In this document: piece by piece, positions 46,692 to 58,190 of the stretch
How positions within the stretch are numbered: the stretch's first letter is position 1
How the letters are laid out: each line of letters begins with the position of its first letter
DNA from: Linanthus parryae
Taxonomy: Eukaryota > Streptophyta > Magnoliopsida > Ericales > Polemoniaceae
Length of the DNA: 64,000 nucleotides
Direction of reading: 5' to 3'
NCBI GenBank assembly: GCA_023055425.1
Contig: JALGPY010000004.1
Span: 64,007,718 to 64,071,717 of the forward strand
Position numbers and translations under genes: made by a program
The notes under the pieces: model-generated
Seen by the model: the letters and a program-made list of their open reading frames with translations, nothing else
The model's database searches: none
Told to the model about the DNA's origin: nothing

Positions 46692-49600
46692 AGGTGCGCG
46701 GGGATGTCCTCACACGGGCATGGGGATGTCCCTGGGCAAATCAATCAAATCGAGCAAGTTGCGCTGACGGAAGAGCCAACACAAGGCACTCCAGACGAGA
46801 AACTCAAAGAAGCGCCTGAATGCATGGAAGACAGGCCAAGACCACAAAAGCAAGAACTAAAGGAAGTGTTCCTCAGCCCGAACGAGGAAAAGAAAAGGCC
46901 AGTCTTCCTGAGCGCGGATCTCACAAGCGAAGAGGAACAAGGACTGCTGCAGCTCCTAACTGAGTACAAGGACGTGTTCGCATGGGAATATGATGAGATG
47001 CCAGGTCTGGATACAAGCATCACCATGCACCGTTTGGACATCATCCCAGGGTCTATACCGGTCAAGCAGAGCACCAGAAGCTTTAGGCCAGAGCTTAACG
47101 TGAAGATCAAGCAGGAGATAGTCAAACTCCTAGAGGCCAAGTTCATAGAGCCAAATCATCATCCCACATGGCTGGCCAACATCGTGCCGGTGGTGAAGAA
47201 GAACGGACAGCTCCGCATCTGCGTGGACTTCCGAGACCTCAATCGCATCTGCCCTAAGGACGATTTCCCACTGCCCAACATCGATTTGCTTATCGATTCA
47301 ACAGCAGGCCATCGCATGTTCAGTTTCATGGACGGTTTCAGCGGGTACAATCAAATCAAGATGGATCCCGAAGATGCGCGGAAAACTGCATTCATCACTC
47401 CTGTGGGGATATTCAACTACACGGTAATGCCGTTCGGTCTTAAGAACGCGGGCGCAACCTATCAGCGGGCCATGATGGCTCTATTCCACGACATGATGCA
47501 CAAAGAGGTGGAATTCTACGTGGATGACTTGGTGGTTAAATCCAAGCACGAAGCGGATCACCTTGCAGACCTGCGAAGGGTGTTCAACAGATGCAGGAAC
47601 TTTCAACTGAAAATGAACCCCATGAAATGCGCATTCGGCGTGACCTCGGGGAAGTTTTTGGGATGCGTGGTCCATCGCCAAGGGATCGAGCCTGACCCTG
47701 CGAAAGTGTCAGCCATCACCAGCATGACGCCACCCCATAACCAAAGTACCTTGAAAACATTCTTGGGAAAACTGTCGTACCTGCGGAGATTCATCCCAGC
47801 AATTGCAGAAATCACATGCTGTTTCAGCACTCTTCTCAAGAAGGACGCCGCGTACAACTGGGCTCCGGACCACGAAGCCGCATTCGAAAAGCTGAAAGAG
47901 CTGCTCACGTCCTCAAAGATAATGATCGCGCCTCAGCTGGGATCACCGCTTCTGCTATATCTTACATCAACAAGGAGATCTATAGGAGCACTCTTGGCTC
48001 AGGAGTATGAAGGCCAAGAGAGGCCCATCTACTATATCTCTCGCATTGTGCAGCCTGCTGAATCAAGGTACACAGATATCGAACGTCATTGCCTTGCTTT
48101 ATTCTTTGTGATAGAGAAGTTGAGACACTATTTTGCATCACACAAAGTAGTGGTGGTTACCAAGAGCGACCCCATAAGATATTTGCTAACTCACACTACT
48201 CCGGGCGGGAGATTGGCAAAATGGTACATGACCATCTCTCAATACGATATCACATGCGTGAAACCAAGAGCGATCAAGTCGCAGGCAGTAGCGGATCTGT
48301 TGGCACAGTTTCCCGACAACAGCCACGAACCCGTGATCGAAGAAGAGCTCGAAGGCCCTGAAATCTACGCAATCGACGTGCCCTATTGGACCCTCCACTT
48401 CGACGGTTCGTCAACCAGGAAAGGCGGAGGCATTGGGATAGTCTTGACAAAGCCAGACGGGGAAGTCATACAGATGTCCGCAAAGCTCAACTTCGCAGTC
48501 ACGAACAACGAAGCGGAATACGAGGCTCTCATTGCGGGGCTCTGTGCGGCGAAAGCTTTGGAAGTGAGTAACTTAACAGTCATGGGAGATTCCAAGCTGA
48601 TTGTTAAGCAAGCCTCGGGCGAATATGGTTTGAAGGAGATCAACCTCCTGTCTTATCGTACCCTAGTACAGAAACTGATGCAACAATTCTGCGATGTGAA
48701 GTACGAGCACAAGCCCCGAGCAGACAACAGGCATACAGACGCCTTAGCAACTTTGGGATCTAAGGTCAGCATAGACAAATGCCCCGCAAGGATTTCCATC
48801 GAAGTGCGAACATCGTCGGCATTAACAGAGGATGCGTGCGACGACGAACACATGGATGACGCAGATTGGCGGAAAGCAATCCTGCAAGCTATTGCAAATG
48901 GCACTAGCAGCGAAAGCTGGGCACTCACGAAAGGATACTGCATCCACGACAACACCCTTTACTACAAGGGTCCTGGAGGAATACTCATGCGATGTGTTTC
49001 CGAGCAAGAGGGACAACAGCTGTTAGAAAAGATTCACCAACACGCTTGCGGAGAAAGCGAGGTGTCAATCTACAGAAAGGCTCAGAGATATGGCATTCAT
49101 TGGCCAGGCATGTCAACAGCTGCAGCCCTGATACAAGGGAAGTGCGAAAGTTGCGCGCTAATCAAAGACTCGCTACTCGTCGCCCTAACCGATGACGACA
49201 CGGACTGGAGGAAGCCACTGTTTGACTTCCTCACCCAGGGCACCATGCCCGAATCGAGAAAAGAAGCCGAAAAATTGAAAAGGAAAGCGTCTCGATACGT
49301 GGTACAGGAAAGCCTGCTTTGGCGAAAAGGTCACGAGGGCAACTTGCTGCGATGTCTAGACGGCAGAGAAGCACAAGAAGTCATGGACCTTTCTCATCAG
49401 GTGGTACATCAAGGAGGTGCGAAATTATGCAGACAGCTCCTCTCAATCGGATATTTCTGGCCCACGATGGAGGTCGACTGCCGTACCAAAGTGCGACGCT
49501 GCCAGGAATGCCAATTCAAAGGGAACCTAGTGCACGCTCCTGCTGTGGATCTACATGCACTAGGGACGCCATGGCCATTTCACACATGGGCTCTGGACTT

Positions 49601-50440
49601 CATCGGTCCCATCCGACCAACGTCGCACGGGAATCATTTCATTCTCACCGCAACCGAGCTGTTCACCAAGTGGGTGGAAGCAATACCACTAAAGACGGCA
49701 AATGCGTTGGCTGTGGTCAACTTTATCCAAGAAAGCATCGTATGCAGGTTCGGAATCCCAAACACCATTCTTTCAGATAACGGTACTCCTTTTGTTAATC
49801 GCCAGGTAGCTGCGAAATTAGCGGAGTACAATATCAGGCAGATATGTTCTACCCCTTACTACCCGAAGGGAAACGGACAAGCCGAAGCGACTAACAAGAC
49901 GCTGTTGAGAATATTGAGCAAAATGGTCGCAGACGACCACAAGAAGTGGGCCGAATCTCTAAGCATAGCTCTGTGGGCCTACAGAACTTCTCCAAGGACA
50001 CCCACAGGACACCCACAGGGGCCTCGCCATTTCTACTGTGTTATGGCGCCGAAGCTGTGGTACCTGCGGAGGTTAGAGTCAATTCGGCAAGGCTGGCCTT
50101 CCATGCACTCTATGAAAATCAACGCGATCATGACTTAATCTTGCTGGAAGAAAAGCGAGAACAAGCCAAAAGGACTAACAAGCGGTACCAGGAAAGAATC
50201 GCTCGCGCCTACAACAAGACAGTCCAGCGAAGGGATTTCGCAGTCGGAGACTTGGTCTTGCGCGCATCTGACCACTGCATGCGAGAAGCAACTCACCCAA
50301 AGTTCGCAGCTAATTGGGAAGGACCCTTCGAAGTCACAGAGGTCTTCGATAGTGGCTACTGCAGCATACGAAGGTTGAACGACACAACCTCAACTCCCAG
50401 TTCAATCAACATGCGCTGGATCAAGAAGTACTATCCCTGA
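46692..50440 (+). pseudogene. pol: Tat pol (RT, RNase H, aRNase H, zinc fingers, integrase), one frameshift
   Basis: The frame is continuous with gag-protease after the TGA, the first ATG being at 46704. RT carries LRICVDFRDLNRICPKDDFP and the YVDD motif at 47517-47528. RNase H follows (about 47925-48190). A second, archaeal-type RNase H spans about 48385-48760 with LHFDGSS, NNEAEYEAL, GDSKLIV and a final Asp in HTDALA. Two successive zinc-finger-like modules follow (48863-49170 and 49196-49515). The integrase core shows ALDFIGP (near 49591), LSDNGTPF (near 49770) and GQAEATNK (near 49878), so D,D,E is complete. An 11 bp tandem duplication at 49996-50017 shifts the frame in the post-core segment, and the other frame ends at TGA 50438-50440. 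No chromodomain is present. Confidence 0.93.
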
Positions 50441-50691
50441 CTTCTCTCATTTCATACGTTTTATGATAACGTGCTTAATGTCTCATGTGGCTATGATTTA
50501 CGCAATCTCCTCTCCCATATGAGAGGATTGTAATCCCATCTCTCCCATATGAGAGCGTTATAATAAAAGAATTCTCCCAAATGAGAAGTTCATATTTCTA
50601 GCTGTTTATGTTGCTCTATTTAATTTGTTATTACTGTTGACGATGGTTTATTCGCTGCAATAGCAATCCATACAAACTGCGATCTTAATTG
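50441..50691 (+). other. Sense 3' untranslated stretch with three short hairpins
   Basis: Perfect or near-perfect inverted repeats lie at 50509-50526 (CCTCTCCCATATGAGAGG), 50540-50555 (CTCTCCCATATGAGAG) and 50572-50587 (TTCTCCCAAATGAGAA). An AATAAA lies between the second and third at 50562-50567. Position just after pol suggests a role in RNA 3' end formation or packaging, which is inference. Confidence 0.65.
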
Positions 50692-51775
50692 ATCATCTAA
50701 GCCTATCTCTCACGATAGCAGCTAATGCAAACGCGATCTTAAGTGATCATCTAAGCCTATCTCTTACGATAGCAGCCAATGCAATGCGATCTTAAGTGAT
50801 CATCTAAGCCTATCTCTTACGATAGCAGCCAATGCGATGCGATCTTAAGAGATCATCTAAGCCTATCTCTCACGATAGCAGCTAATGCAAACGCGATCTT
50901 AAGTGATCATCTAAGCCTATCTCTTACGATAGCAGCCAATGCAATGCGATCTTAAGAGATCATCTAAGCCTATCTCTCACGATAGCAGCAAACGCAAATG
51001 CGATCTTAAGTGATCATCTAAGCCTATCTCTCACGATAGCAGCCAACACAAATGCGATCTTAATTGATCATCTAAAGCCTATCTCTCACGATAGCAGCCA
51101 ACGCAAATGCGATCTTAATTGATCATCTAAAGCCTATCTCTCACGATAGCAGCCAACGCAAATGCTATCTTAATTGATCATCTAAAGCCTATCTCTTACG
51201 ATAGCAGCCAAGCGCAAATGCGATCTTAACTGATCATGTAAAGCCTATCTCTCACGATAGCAGCCAACGCAAATGCGATCTTAATTGATCATCTAAAGCC
51301 TATCTCTTACGATAGCAGCCAAGCGCAAATGCGATCTTAACTGATCATGTAAAGCCTGTCTCTTACGATAGCAGCCAAACGCAAATGCGATCTCAATTGA
51401 TCATCTAAGCCTATCTCTCACGATAGCGGTCTATACAAGTGCGATCTCAAGCCTATCTGTTACGATAGCAACTTATACACAAAACGATCTTACCTGATCT
51501 TCTCAAGCCTATCTGTTACGATAGCAACTTACATGCAAAGTGATTTTAGTTGATCACCCAAGCCTTTGTTACGATGGCAACGCATGCGCAAGATGATCTT
51601 ACTGGATCTTCTAAAAGTCTATCCGTTGCGATAGCAATTTATGCGAGAAACGATCTCAAGCAGTTCGCTAATAAAGCCTATCTTTTGTGATAGCAATTCG
51701 CACCACTTAACGATCTTAATTGATCTGCTAAAAACTATCTGTTACGATAGCAATGTTGTGAACATGATCTTAAAT
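50692..51775 (+). repeat. Tandem array, about 20 units of 54 bp
   Basis: Units begin CATCTAAGCCTATCTCTCACG and include GATAGCAGC and GCGATCTTAA. Units 1-13 (to about 51408) are closely similar, 53-56 bp each. Units 14-20 (to about 51775) are diverged. Each unit holds the inverted pair CTATC/GATAG around a six-base loop, and GATC-rich joints. Some neighbours repeat as pairs, so dimer-level amplification is likely. Tandem repeats in 3' untranslated regions are known for Tat-lineage elements. Confidence 0.93.
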
Positions 51776-53214
51776 GATTTACAACGGCCAACTGCAAGCC
51801 CATCCGCCGAGATGGCACAGCTGCGAAGATACGATCTCGAACGATCTAGCGAAACACCCGCAAATCAATATGTCGCAGATGCGAAACAATTACATAGCAT
51901 TATGCAAGGCGAAATATGCCGAAACGCATGCGAAATTGTATTCTGTTGTAAAGAGACAGCAGATAATACAGAAAGCTATTTATCATTACAAGTCAAATGA
52001 CTTACAATTTATCTGTCTAGATAGCAGCTTACAAGCGAAAAGCTCGAATCTAACTACGCAGCCAACATGGCTTACAATACATTCGAAAAGTGGCTGGTAA
52101 GCCAGCAGAGACACAGTACGGAAACCCGGACTGCAAAGGATGAACCCACCGGTTTCAAACACCGGCTATGCAACGCCCAGATCTGCGGGTGAACATCTGT
52201 AGCAGGGGGGATCTTGCTCTAAAAGAGCCACATGAAGCCATACGCTCGAGATCCCGCTATCCGACAAGACCGTTGTCAGATATGCACCCCATAACATTTG
52301 CCCAAGGAACCACCGGTTCCGGCGATCCACAGGCAAGCAGAAGCTCCAAAGGGCAAGGGCTCCTTGTAGACGGGGATGAACGCGACGGTTCGTCATCCCG
52401 AGCTCACAAACGTGAAGGTGACGGATTCTTCTTCGGAGATGCTGAAGAAGAATTCCGCCGTTCATTACGAGACGGTAGCACGGTCACTACGGCGCTGCAC
52501 CTCACCACGAGGCGGCCGGAAACATGACCTGCACACATAATACACGAAAAAACTTCTTCGAACACATATGAGATATTATCTGCATTTTCTTTATGATGGT
52601 TATAAAGAGCAATAAGCCTCATAAAGTGGATCTTGGAAACTATTTCTATAGCACAAAGCGCAAACTCAGGATTCAAAACTTGAAGTTGCCATGAATCAAC
52701 GAAAAACAAGCGTTGAAGCCAGCAGTCGTAAGGACTCACGACAAAGCACATGTTTGGGATGAAGAACCCAAATAGCAAAGACAGGGTTTATATAGACCCT
52801 GTACAGGCTCTTCGGTTGCCTAAGATGAGTCAGCAAAATTCAAAAAGAGGGTAAGTTCAATCACTTACGCCTTGAAAAGCGGTAACAATCAATTACCCTA
52901 CTAAAGGCTACGACGATTCAGTTGCGTATCCTAATAAATGACGGATAGTCATGATTCGGATGGACTTCCCAACGGAAGCGTGCTTATCTGCCGTGAAATT
53001 AGCGCGAAAATCAAGCAGAGAATCAATTGCTGATGTCATAATTGGATATGCACAGAAATGTCCAATCAAATCCCGGAAAAGGGCAAAACGGGAAAATTCA
53101 TTGTTCTTGTTAAAAAAAAAGGGAGGAGAAACCCTAGCAACATTAAATTAATGTTCAAGACATTACATTAATGTTTCAGCTATTTTTCTTGCTATTTTTG
53201 CAAGATTCGAAAAA
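51776..53214. other. Spacer between tandem array and antisense gene
   Basis: No coding sequence is convincing. Overlapping ORFs on both strands at 52166-52530 are short and have no recognised motif. The stretch near 53130-53175 has paired AAATTAATGTTCAAGACATT and ACATTAATGTTTCAGC blocks. The 3' end of the antisense transcript should fall here. Confidence 0.5.
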
Positions 53215-56200
53215 TCAAAGCAAATTCTTGATTAAAGAGTCTTGGGGCTCGAACTGCTCGCTCAGCTTCTCCACCTGTTCCACTTCTTGCTTCAGTAGCT
53301 CGCATCTAGAATTCATCTCATGATACAGCTTCAGAGCTTCATCAACCTTTTGCTTCTGCTGCTCCACCTTCTGCATCTCGATTGCGAGATTCTGGTGACC
53401 GAGTTTCAAAGTTACGGCCGCGCGAATCAGCGTGACTCTGTCCTTAAGAAACTTAAAGCCCATTCTGCCTTGGACTTTGGTCACGAGGTTTTGGCACATG
53501 CCACATAGCAATTCAGCACTCTGGACCGAAATGGTCGCAGGCGTAGCCGCAGATAGCTGCTCCAAAATCCAAATGGCTTCAGTAAGGAACAGCCTCCTGT
53601 CAAAAGGCCCGATCTCCAGAGATCTCACAAACGAGCGAGGGTACCTGAGACGCATTCGAACCACCCAGTCTACATCGGTTTGCTTCAAACCTGAGGAGAC
53701 GTCAAAGATAAGTTATGATGTCAAAACTCGCAAGCGAATAATGCGACGTGCGAACAGTAAAGCTCTACTTACCAGTTCCTTCCAGAATCTCATGAAGAGA
53801 AGGAATGCGGGCTGCCGGGTTGTTCGAAGACTGCCCTCGCTCCATGACTCTCCTATTAGCTGCGAGCTCCAACCTGTCATAGTCAGGAGGAAGAGTTAGG
53901 CCGCACCAGCTGCGACTGCATTCCCAGCCTGCGAGCCCCAAATGCTCCACGCAGGAATAGGTGCCTCTGGCTCAGTCATCACCGGAGGCGTGGGGGCAGC
54001 CGTAGTCGCTTGTCGAAGGAACTCTCAGATGCGGAAGCATTAGCAGCAGTTGTCCTTATCCCTTCAGCACTAGCATGGACATCTTCATCCATCAACACAG
54101 TGTCAGCTCCAGCATCGTCGGAAAGCTCGATGATGTCCTCACGAGGCTCACCCGTGTGGTCAGCAGCTGCGACGGGCTTCTCGGTTTGGGAGCTCGGAAT
54201 CGGAACATAGGACGCAGAAGACTGACTTCTCTGCTCCGGCGCAGGTTCCTCAGCATGACCTGCGACATTAAATGCGATGATATGAGGTAACTTGTGTTAT
54301 AAGTTATTTTCGCTATCTTTACTAAAGCTAAGAGTAAGCACCTCCACGCGAAGGTGGGATTGAGGTATCCTCGTCATACACTAAGGACGTGGAACCATGC
54401 CCTATCAGTGTGTCTTCACTAAACAGGTCCTTAAGAGAAGCGTGACCTGAGGTGCGAATAAACCAGTCATGATACTGCCTCAAGTGGCTAAAGCCTAGTA
54501 CGTGCATATCACTCAAATAATTACCTGAGGGTTCTCCGCATTTGCCTACTATCCAACGGCGAATGTCAGCCTTTGACACACCATGCTTTAACGCACCCAC
54601 AATAACATCTCTATAAGTTACTGCGAGATTGAAGATCTCACCTTTATCGCCGCCTGCGATCTCTTCGAAGTCCGCTTGGACTTGCTCTAGTGCTGCTGCA
54701 TCCTCTCCGGGAACCTCATCTTCCTCCTCCACATGAGGAGCCACTTCTTCGGGAAGCTCGTCTTCCTCGCCGACTGGACGCACTAAGTCGTCAACATGCT
54801 GCTCTTCGAGGCTCCGCTGTTTCACACGCTCGAGCTCCTCTTCCTCTCGCCGTCTTGTTCTTTCAGCAGCTTCCGCGGCTGTCTTCCGGGACTCAGCAAG
54901 AACGTCCTCGCTTATGGGCTCATCTGGAAAGCCAGAATGGACATCTCTCTTTTGTCTCTTGGCCACAAGGCCACCAACGGTTTCATCATCATCATCTGCG
55001 AATACACAATCGGTTCAAAGAAAAGAATGGCAAAGAAGTTATGATAACAGGAAAGGAAATGCGACGGAAGTACCTCCTGATTCGTCCTCGTGCATCACAA
55101 CCGTTACTTCTTCTTCATCACTTGCTTGGGGCTCCGGCCTCTCTTCCACTTCCTCTTGGTTGAATGGAACAAATGTCTCAACTGCGAGATCTTTTCGCAC
55201 TTTGCTGGGCATGCGACCTTTGCCTTTGTCCTTGATAGAAAGGGACCTCACTGGGGGAGAAGCTGGAGCACTTCTAGGGGAAGAAATCGTAATTCCCTTT
55301 TGCCTAGGTCTCTTCACCTTCGACGCCGCAATCGCTGGAGGGGACGGGTCATCTATGGGAGGAGACGGAGCCGGAGGATTGTCTATCAGCGAGTCGGCAA
55401 AAGCCTTCATGACTGCGCGAACTTTTGTTTCGATCTCGGCGTCCATCCTCCATGCTAGCCGGAACGACTCCCCTTGCCTTCTGGTGGCAACAATGGTGTT
55501 AACCAGCGATTTGGAGCGATCACCAGCTGCGAACCTCCGCACATGACACTAAAACAGCACAGAATGAAAGTATCAGCGTAAGAAAATCAAAAAAAAGCTT
55601 AACGCACGCGAAAAAGTTGCTTACCTCAGCAAACGCCTTGCTATATCTGACGACATGCGTGTCGCCCTTCTTCATTGCGGCGACTTGCTCCTTCAGAATG
55701 AAATCAGGGCACAAATGGTTCTCACGGTCCCACAGTGATTAGCAACCATACTCAGACTCGCTCAAACTGCAATTGGGGCGAAACGGAAAAGAGTTTCTTT
55801 TGAGCAAGGGGGCCCTACCTGGCTGCGCCGCCGCCTCCGTCTCAATCCTCGTTTGCTGGGCAACCCAGTATGCGAGCCAGTTCTGGGAACAACCACCCTC
55901 GCGAGTTCCCGCAGGCTGCTCAAAGGGAAGATTGCTCATGAAGACCGTCTTGCACTCCTTTGTCAGCAAGCGCTTGTAGCATCCTCTGATAATAGACTGG
56001 GGCCAGATTGATGGGGCCACCGCATCAAAACCAAACTGAGGAGAAACCCGAGTGGGGTCAACATCCACTGTAAGCTTTTCATACCTTGGCGCGAGCTCAC
56101 GAATATGCTCTGCAAGGGCAGGAAGGGAACCTCGCAGACACCAGCAAAAGAACTCGCGATAGCGCTCGTGGAAATGCGGTCCCTTCTCAAAGAGAAGTTC

Positions 56201-57500
56201 TTCTGAGAAGACCATACCTTTGGAGGGGTATAGCTTTGGAAACCATCGTACATTCTCGATACGCGTGGCATAGGGCCTGGCAGTAAACTCCTTCCGTTTG
56301 TCGCATATCAAACTCCAAGCGCACTTGGTGTTGCTTGCTCCAAACCATCTCGCAGCTCTTCCACTGTTGCGTGCTTCTGTCTCGCCTGGGGGACACCACT
56401 TATCAAGTTGAAGAGCAGTTGGAGCATAAGACGGCCAGCGCTCGAAAACCCACATTGTCAAAAAGGAAATATTGACAAAGGTCAGGACATCGAGGCGGCC
56501 ACGCGACTCCCTCATAGCCAGAACCAGCTGATCGAGCCTATAATACAGCGTGCCCAAAACCAAGGGTCCGAGTGCGACTCTCTGGCCAAGAGCGAGCCTC
56601 ACAGCAAGTGGCAGCACATGGTAGAAGACTCCGTCATGGGGGTGACCATCAATCAGGTACCTCGACAGCCAGGCACAGAGAAAAGCACAAAGGGTCAAAT
56701 GATAGCCCTTGCCCTCTACGTAATTCTCGGCCTCCGGGTCCTCACTCAGAAGTTTCTTGGTAATACCGCTGTTCGCATAGTCTCGGAAGAAGTACTGCAA
56801 CCATTTGTTCCAGGTATTCTTCGCAGACGTATCAACCAGCTGCTAGTTCGGAAGGGGCTTTGTAGTGGTCCACCGAGTGGAGATTTTCTTTACCTCTGCT
56901 AGGCATTCCTCCATCTGCGTAAACAAGGCAATTTCCGCAGATGTCCTCAAAGGACTCAAAGGGTCCACTTCACCCATGGGGGAAAGCTCGTACAGCATTT
57001 GCACGTCCTCGAGCGTGGGGGCAGCCTCGAACTCAGCAAAATGGAACGTATGGATCGCAGGCGAGTAACGGGACAGAAGGTCTAGAAGCATGGATTGATC
57101 CAGCTTCACGGCAGCACCCTTCATTGCACGGATAGCAAAGTATACGCCGGCTTCATTAAGAGTCTCGGCGTGATGATCCAACACGTGGTTAATCCACTCA
57201 TCCATATAGTCCAATTTCTGGACGAACGCCTGAGTAGAAATCGCAGTATATGGGAAGTGCCCGTTCTCGATCCCCAATCGAACTACATCCTCGGAACCAA
57301 CCAACTCGAGCAAGGCTGAGTTAACTGGGCGAGTCAGCAATCGCTCAACTGGAACAGGATCAGGCATCCTCTTCGCCTTTACCCTCGCATGGTAGAAATC
57401 TTTTACCGCCTAAAAAGGGGGCTTTTCGCCACAAGGCCTGCGGAAGGTCGGGTATCTCTTCATCTTCCTTGACGGGTCTGGTTACTCTTGTCTTGGCCAT
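53215..57500 (-). pseudogene. Antisense five-exon gene with plant-mobile-domain-like exon
   Basis: ATG at 57500 (MAKTRVTRP) starts a short frame. After a frameshift near 57390 one frame runs from 57367 to 55625, broken only by TAG at 56843-56845 and TAA at 55739-55741. This first exon contains HLTLCAFLCAWLSRYLIDG and LPLAVRLALGQRVALGPLVL, which resemble the plant mobile domain (PMD, aminotransferase-like). Introns at 55624-55548, 55073-54996, 54341-54260 and 53772-53691 (77, 78, 82 and 82 bp) are all GT-AG and keep phase. Exon 2 is basic and Pro-rich, exon 3 is Glu/Arg-rich coiled coil, exon 4 carries two frameshifts, and exon 5 (53690-53215) ends in a coiled coil. The function is unknown. 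PMD genes are often carried by plant transposable elements. Confidence 0.85.
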
Positions 57501-57918
57501 TCCTGCGAAAGAGCAAGAAAAAAAGGGGGGAGAAATACCACACTTCAGTTTGAATTTTGGAATTCAAGATCTATGCGAAGGAAAACGAACAATTCCGGTA
57601 CCGATTTCAGAAATTGGGGAGTTGCAAGATCCAATATTGTTGAAAGATTAAAACGAAGCGGGTTCAAAGATCAAAACCTCTTCACAAATTCCATGGTTTT
57701 ACAGATTCAACGCAGTTCAAGGCAAACACTGGTATCTTAAATCAAAAGTAAACGAGGCCAACCTTGTTTTCTTGAAGCCTTCTTGGATATGCACAATTGA
57801 AGAATACGATTTGCAGTTCTGAACTGGTGATTGATTATCTGGATCTGCTCTCGAAGATCTCCGGGTACCATTCACTTTAAGAGAAAGAAGTGATGCTTTG
57901 CAATAATGGGGGATACAA

Positions 57919-57930
57919 GGTATTTATCCA
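57919..57930 (-). promoter_or_regulatory. Candidate TATA box for the antisense gene
   Basis: On the minus strand the sequence is TGGATAAATACC, about 420 bases upstream of the antisense ATG. A transcription start 25-35 bases downstream would give a 5' leader of about 390 bases. It is supported by position and sequence only. Confidence 0.45.
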
Positions 57931-58176
57931 AAAAAATGAAGGGTTGCGTCCTTTCGATAGTCGAATCGCAACCGTCACCGTCGAATCGCGCAATCACAGG
58001 ACAAGCTGACGTCACGCCTAAAACCCTAAAGGTCAGACGGCACGACTCTAGGGGTTTTAGGTCATAATGACACGCACGGGGGGCTGAACTTACCCGTATT
58101 TGAATTGGTGCGTGGCGGCGACGCGTATGTTGGTTTCCGCGCATGGAAGTCTATACGGCTATGAGTCTTCACGCGC

Positions 58177-58190
58177 AGAAAGGGGGCTAA
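58177..58190 (+). other. Polypurine tract of Tat element
   Basis: AGAAAGGGGGCTAA (58177-58190) lies directly before the 3' LTR start at 58191. Confidence 0.8.

Noticed and set aside
50692..51775. CRISPR array suspected from regular repeats of about 54 bp
   Set aside because: There are no constant repeats with unique spacers; the whole unit repeats. The sequence lies inside a plant retrotransposon.
52166..52530. Overlapping ORFs of 99 and 119 codons on opposite strands in the Tat spacer
   Set aside because: No recognisable motif, and overlapping frames on both strands suggest composition-driven open frames rather than genes.
54690..55546. Plus-strand ORFs of 157 and 210 codons over the antisense gene
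   Set aside because: They mirror exons 2 and 3 of the minus-strand gene, which has phase-consistent introns and coiled-coil sequence. The plus-strand readings are shadows.
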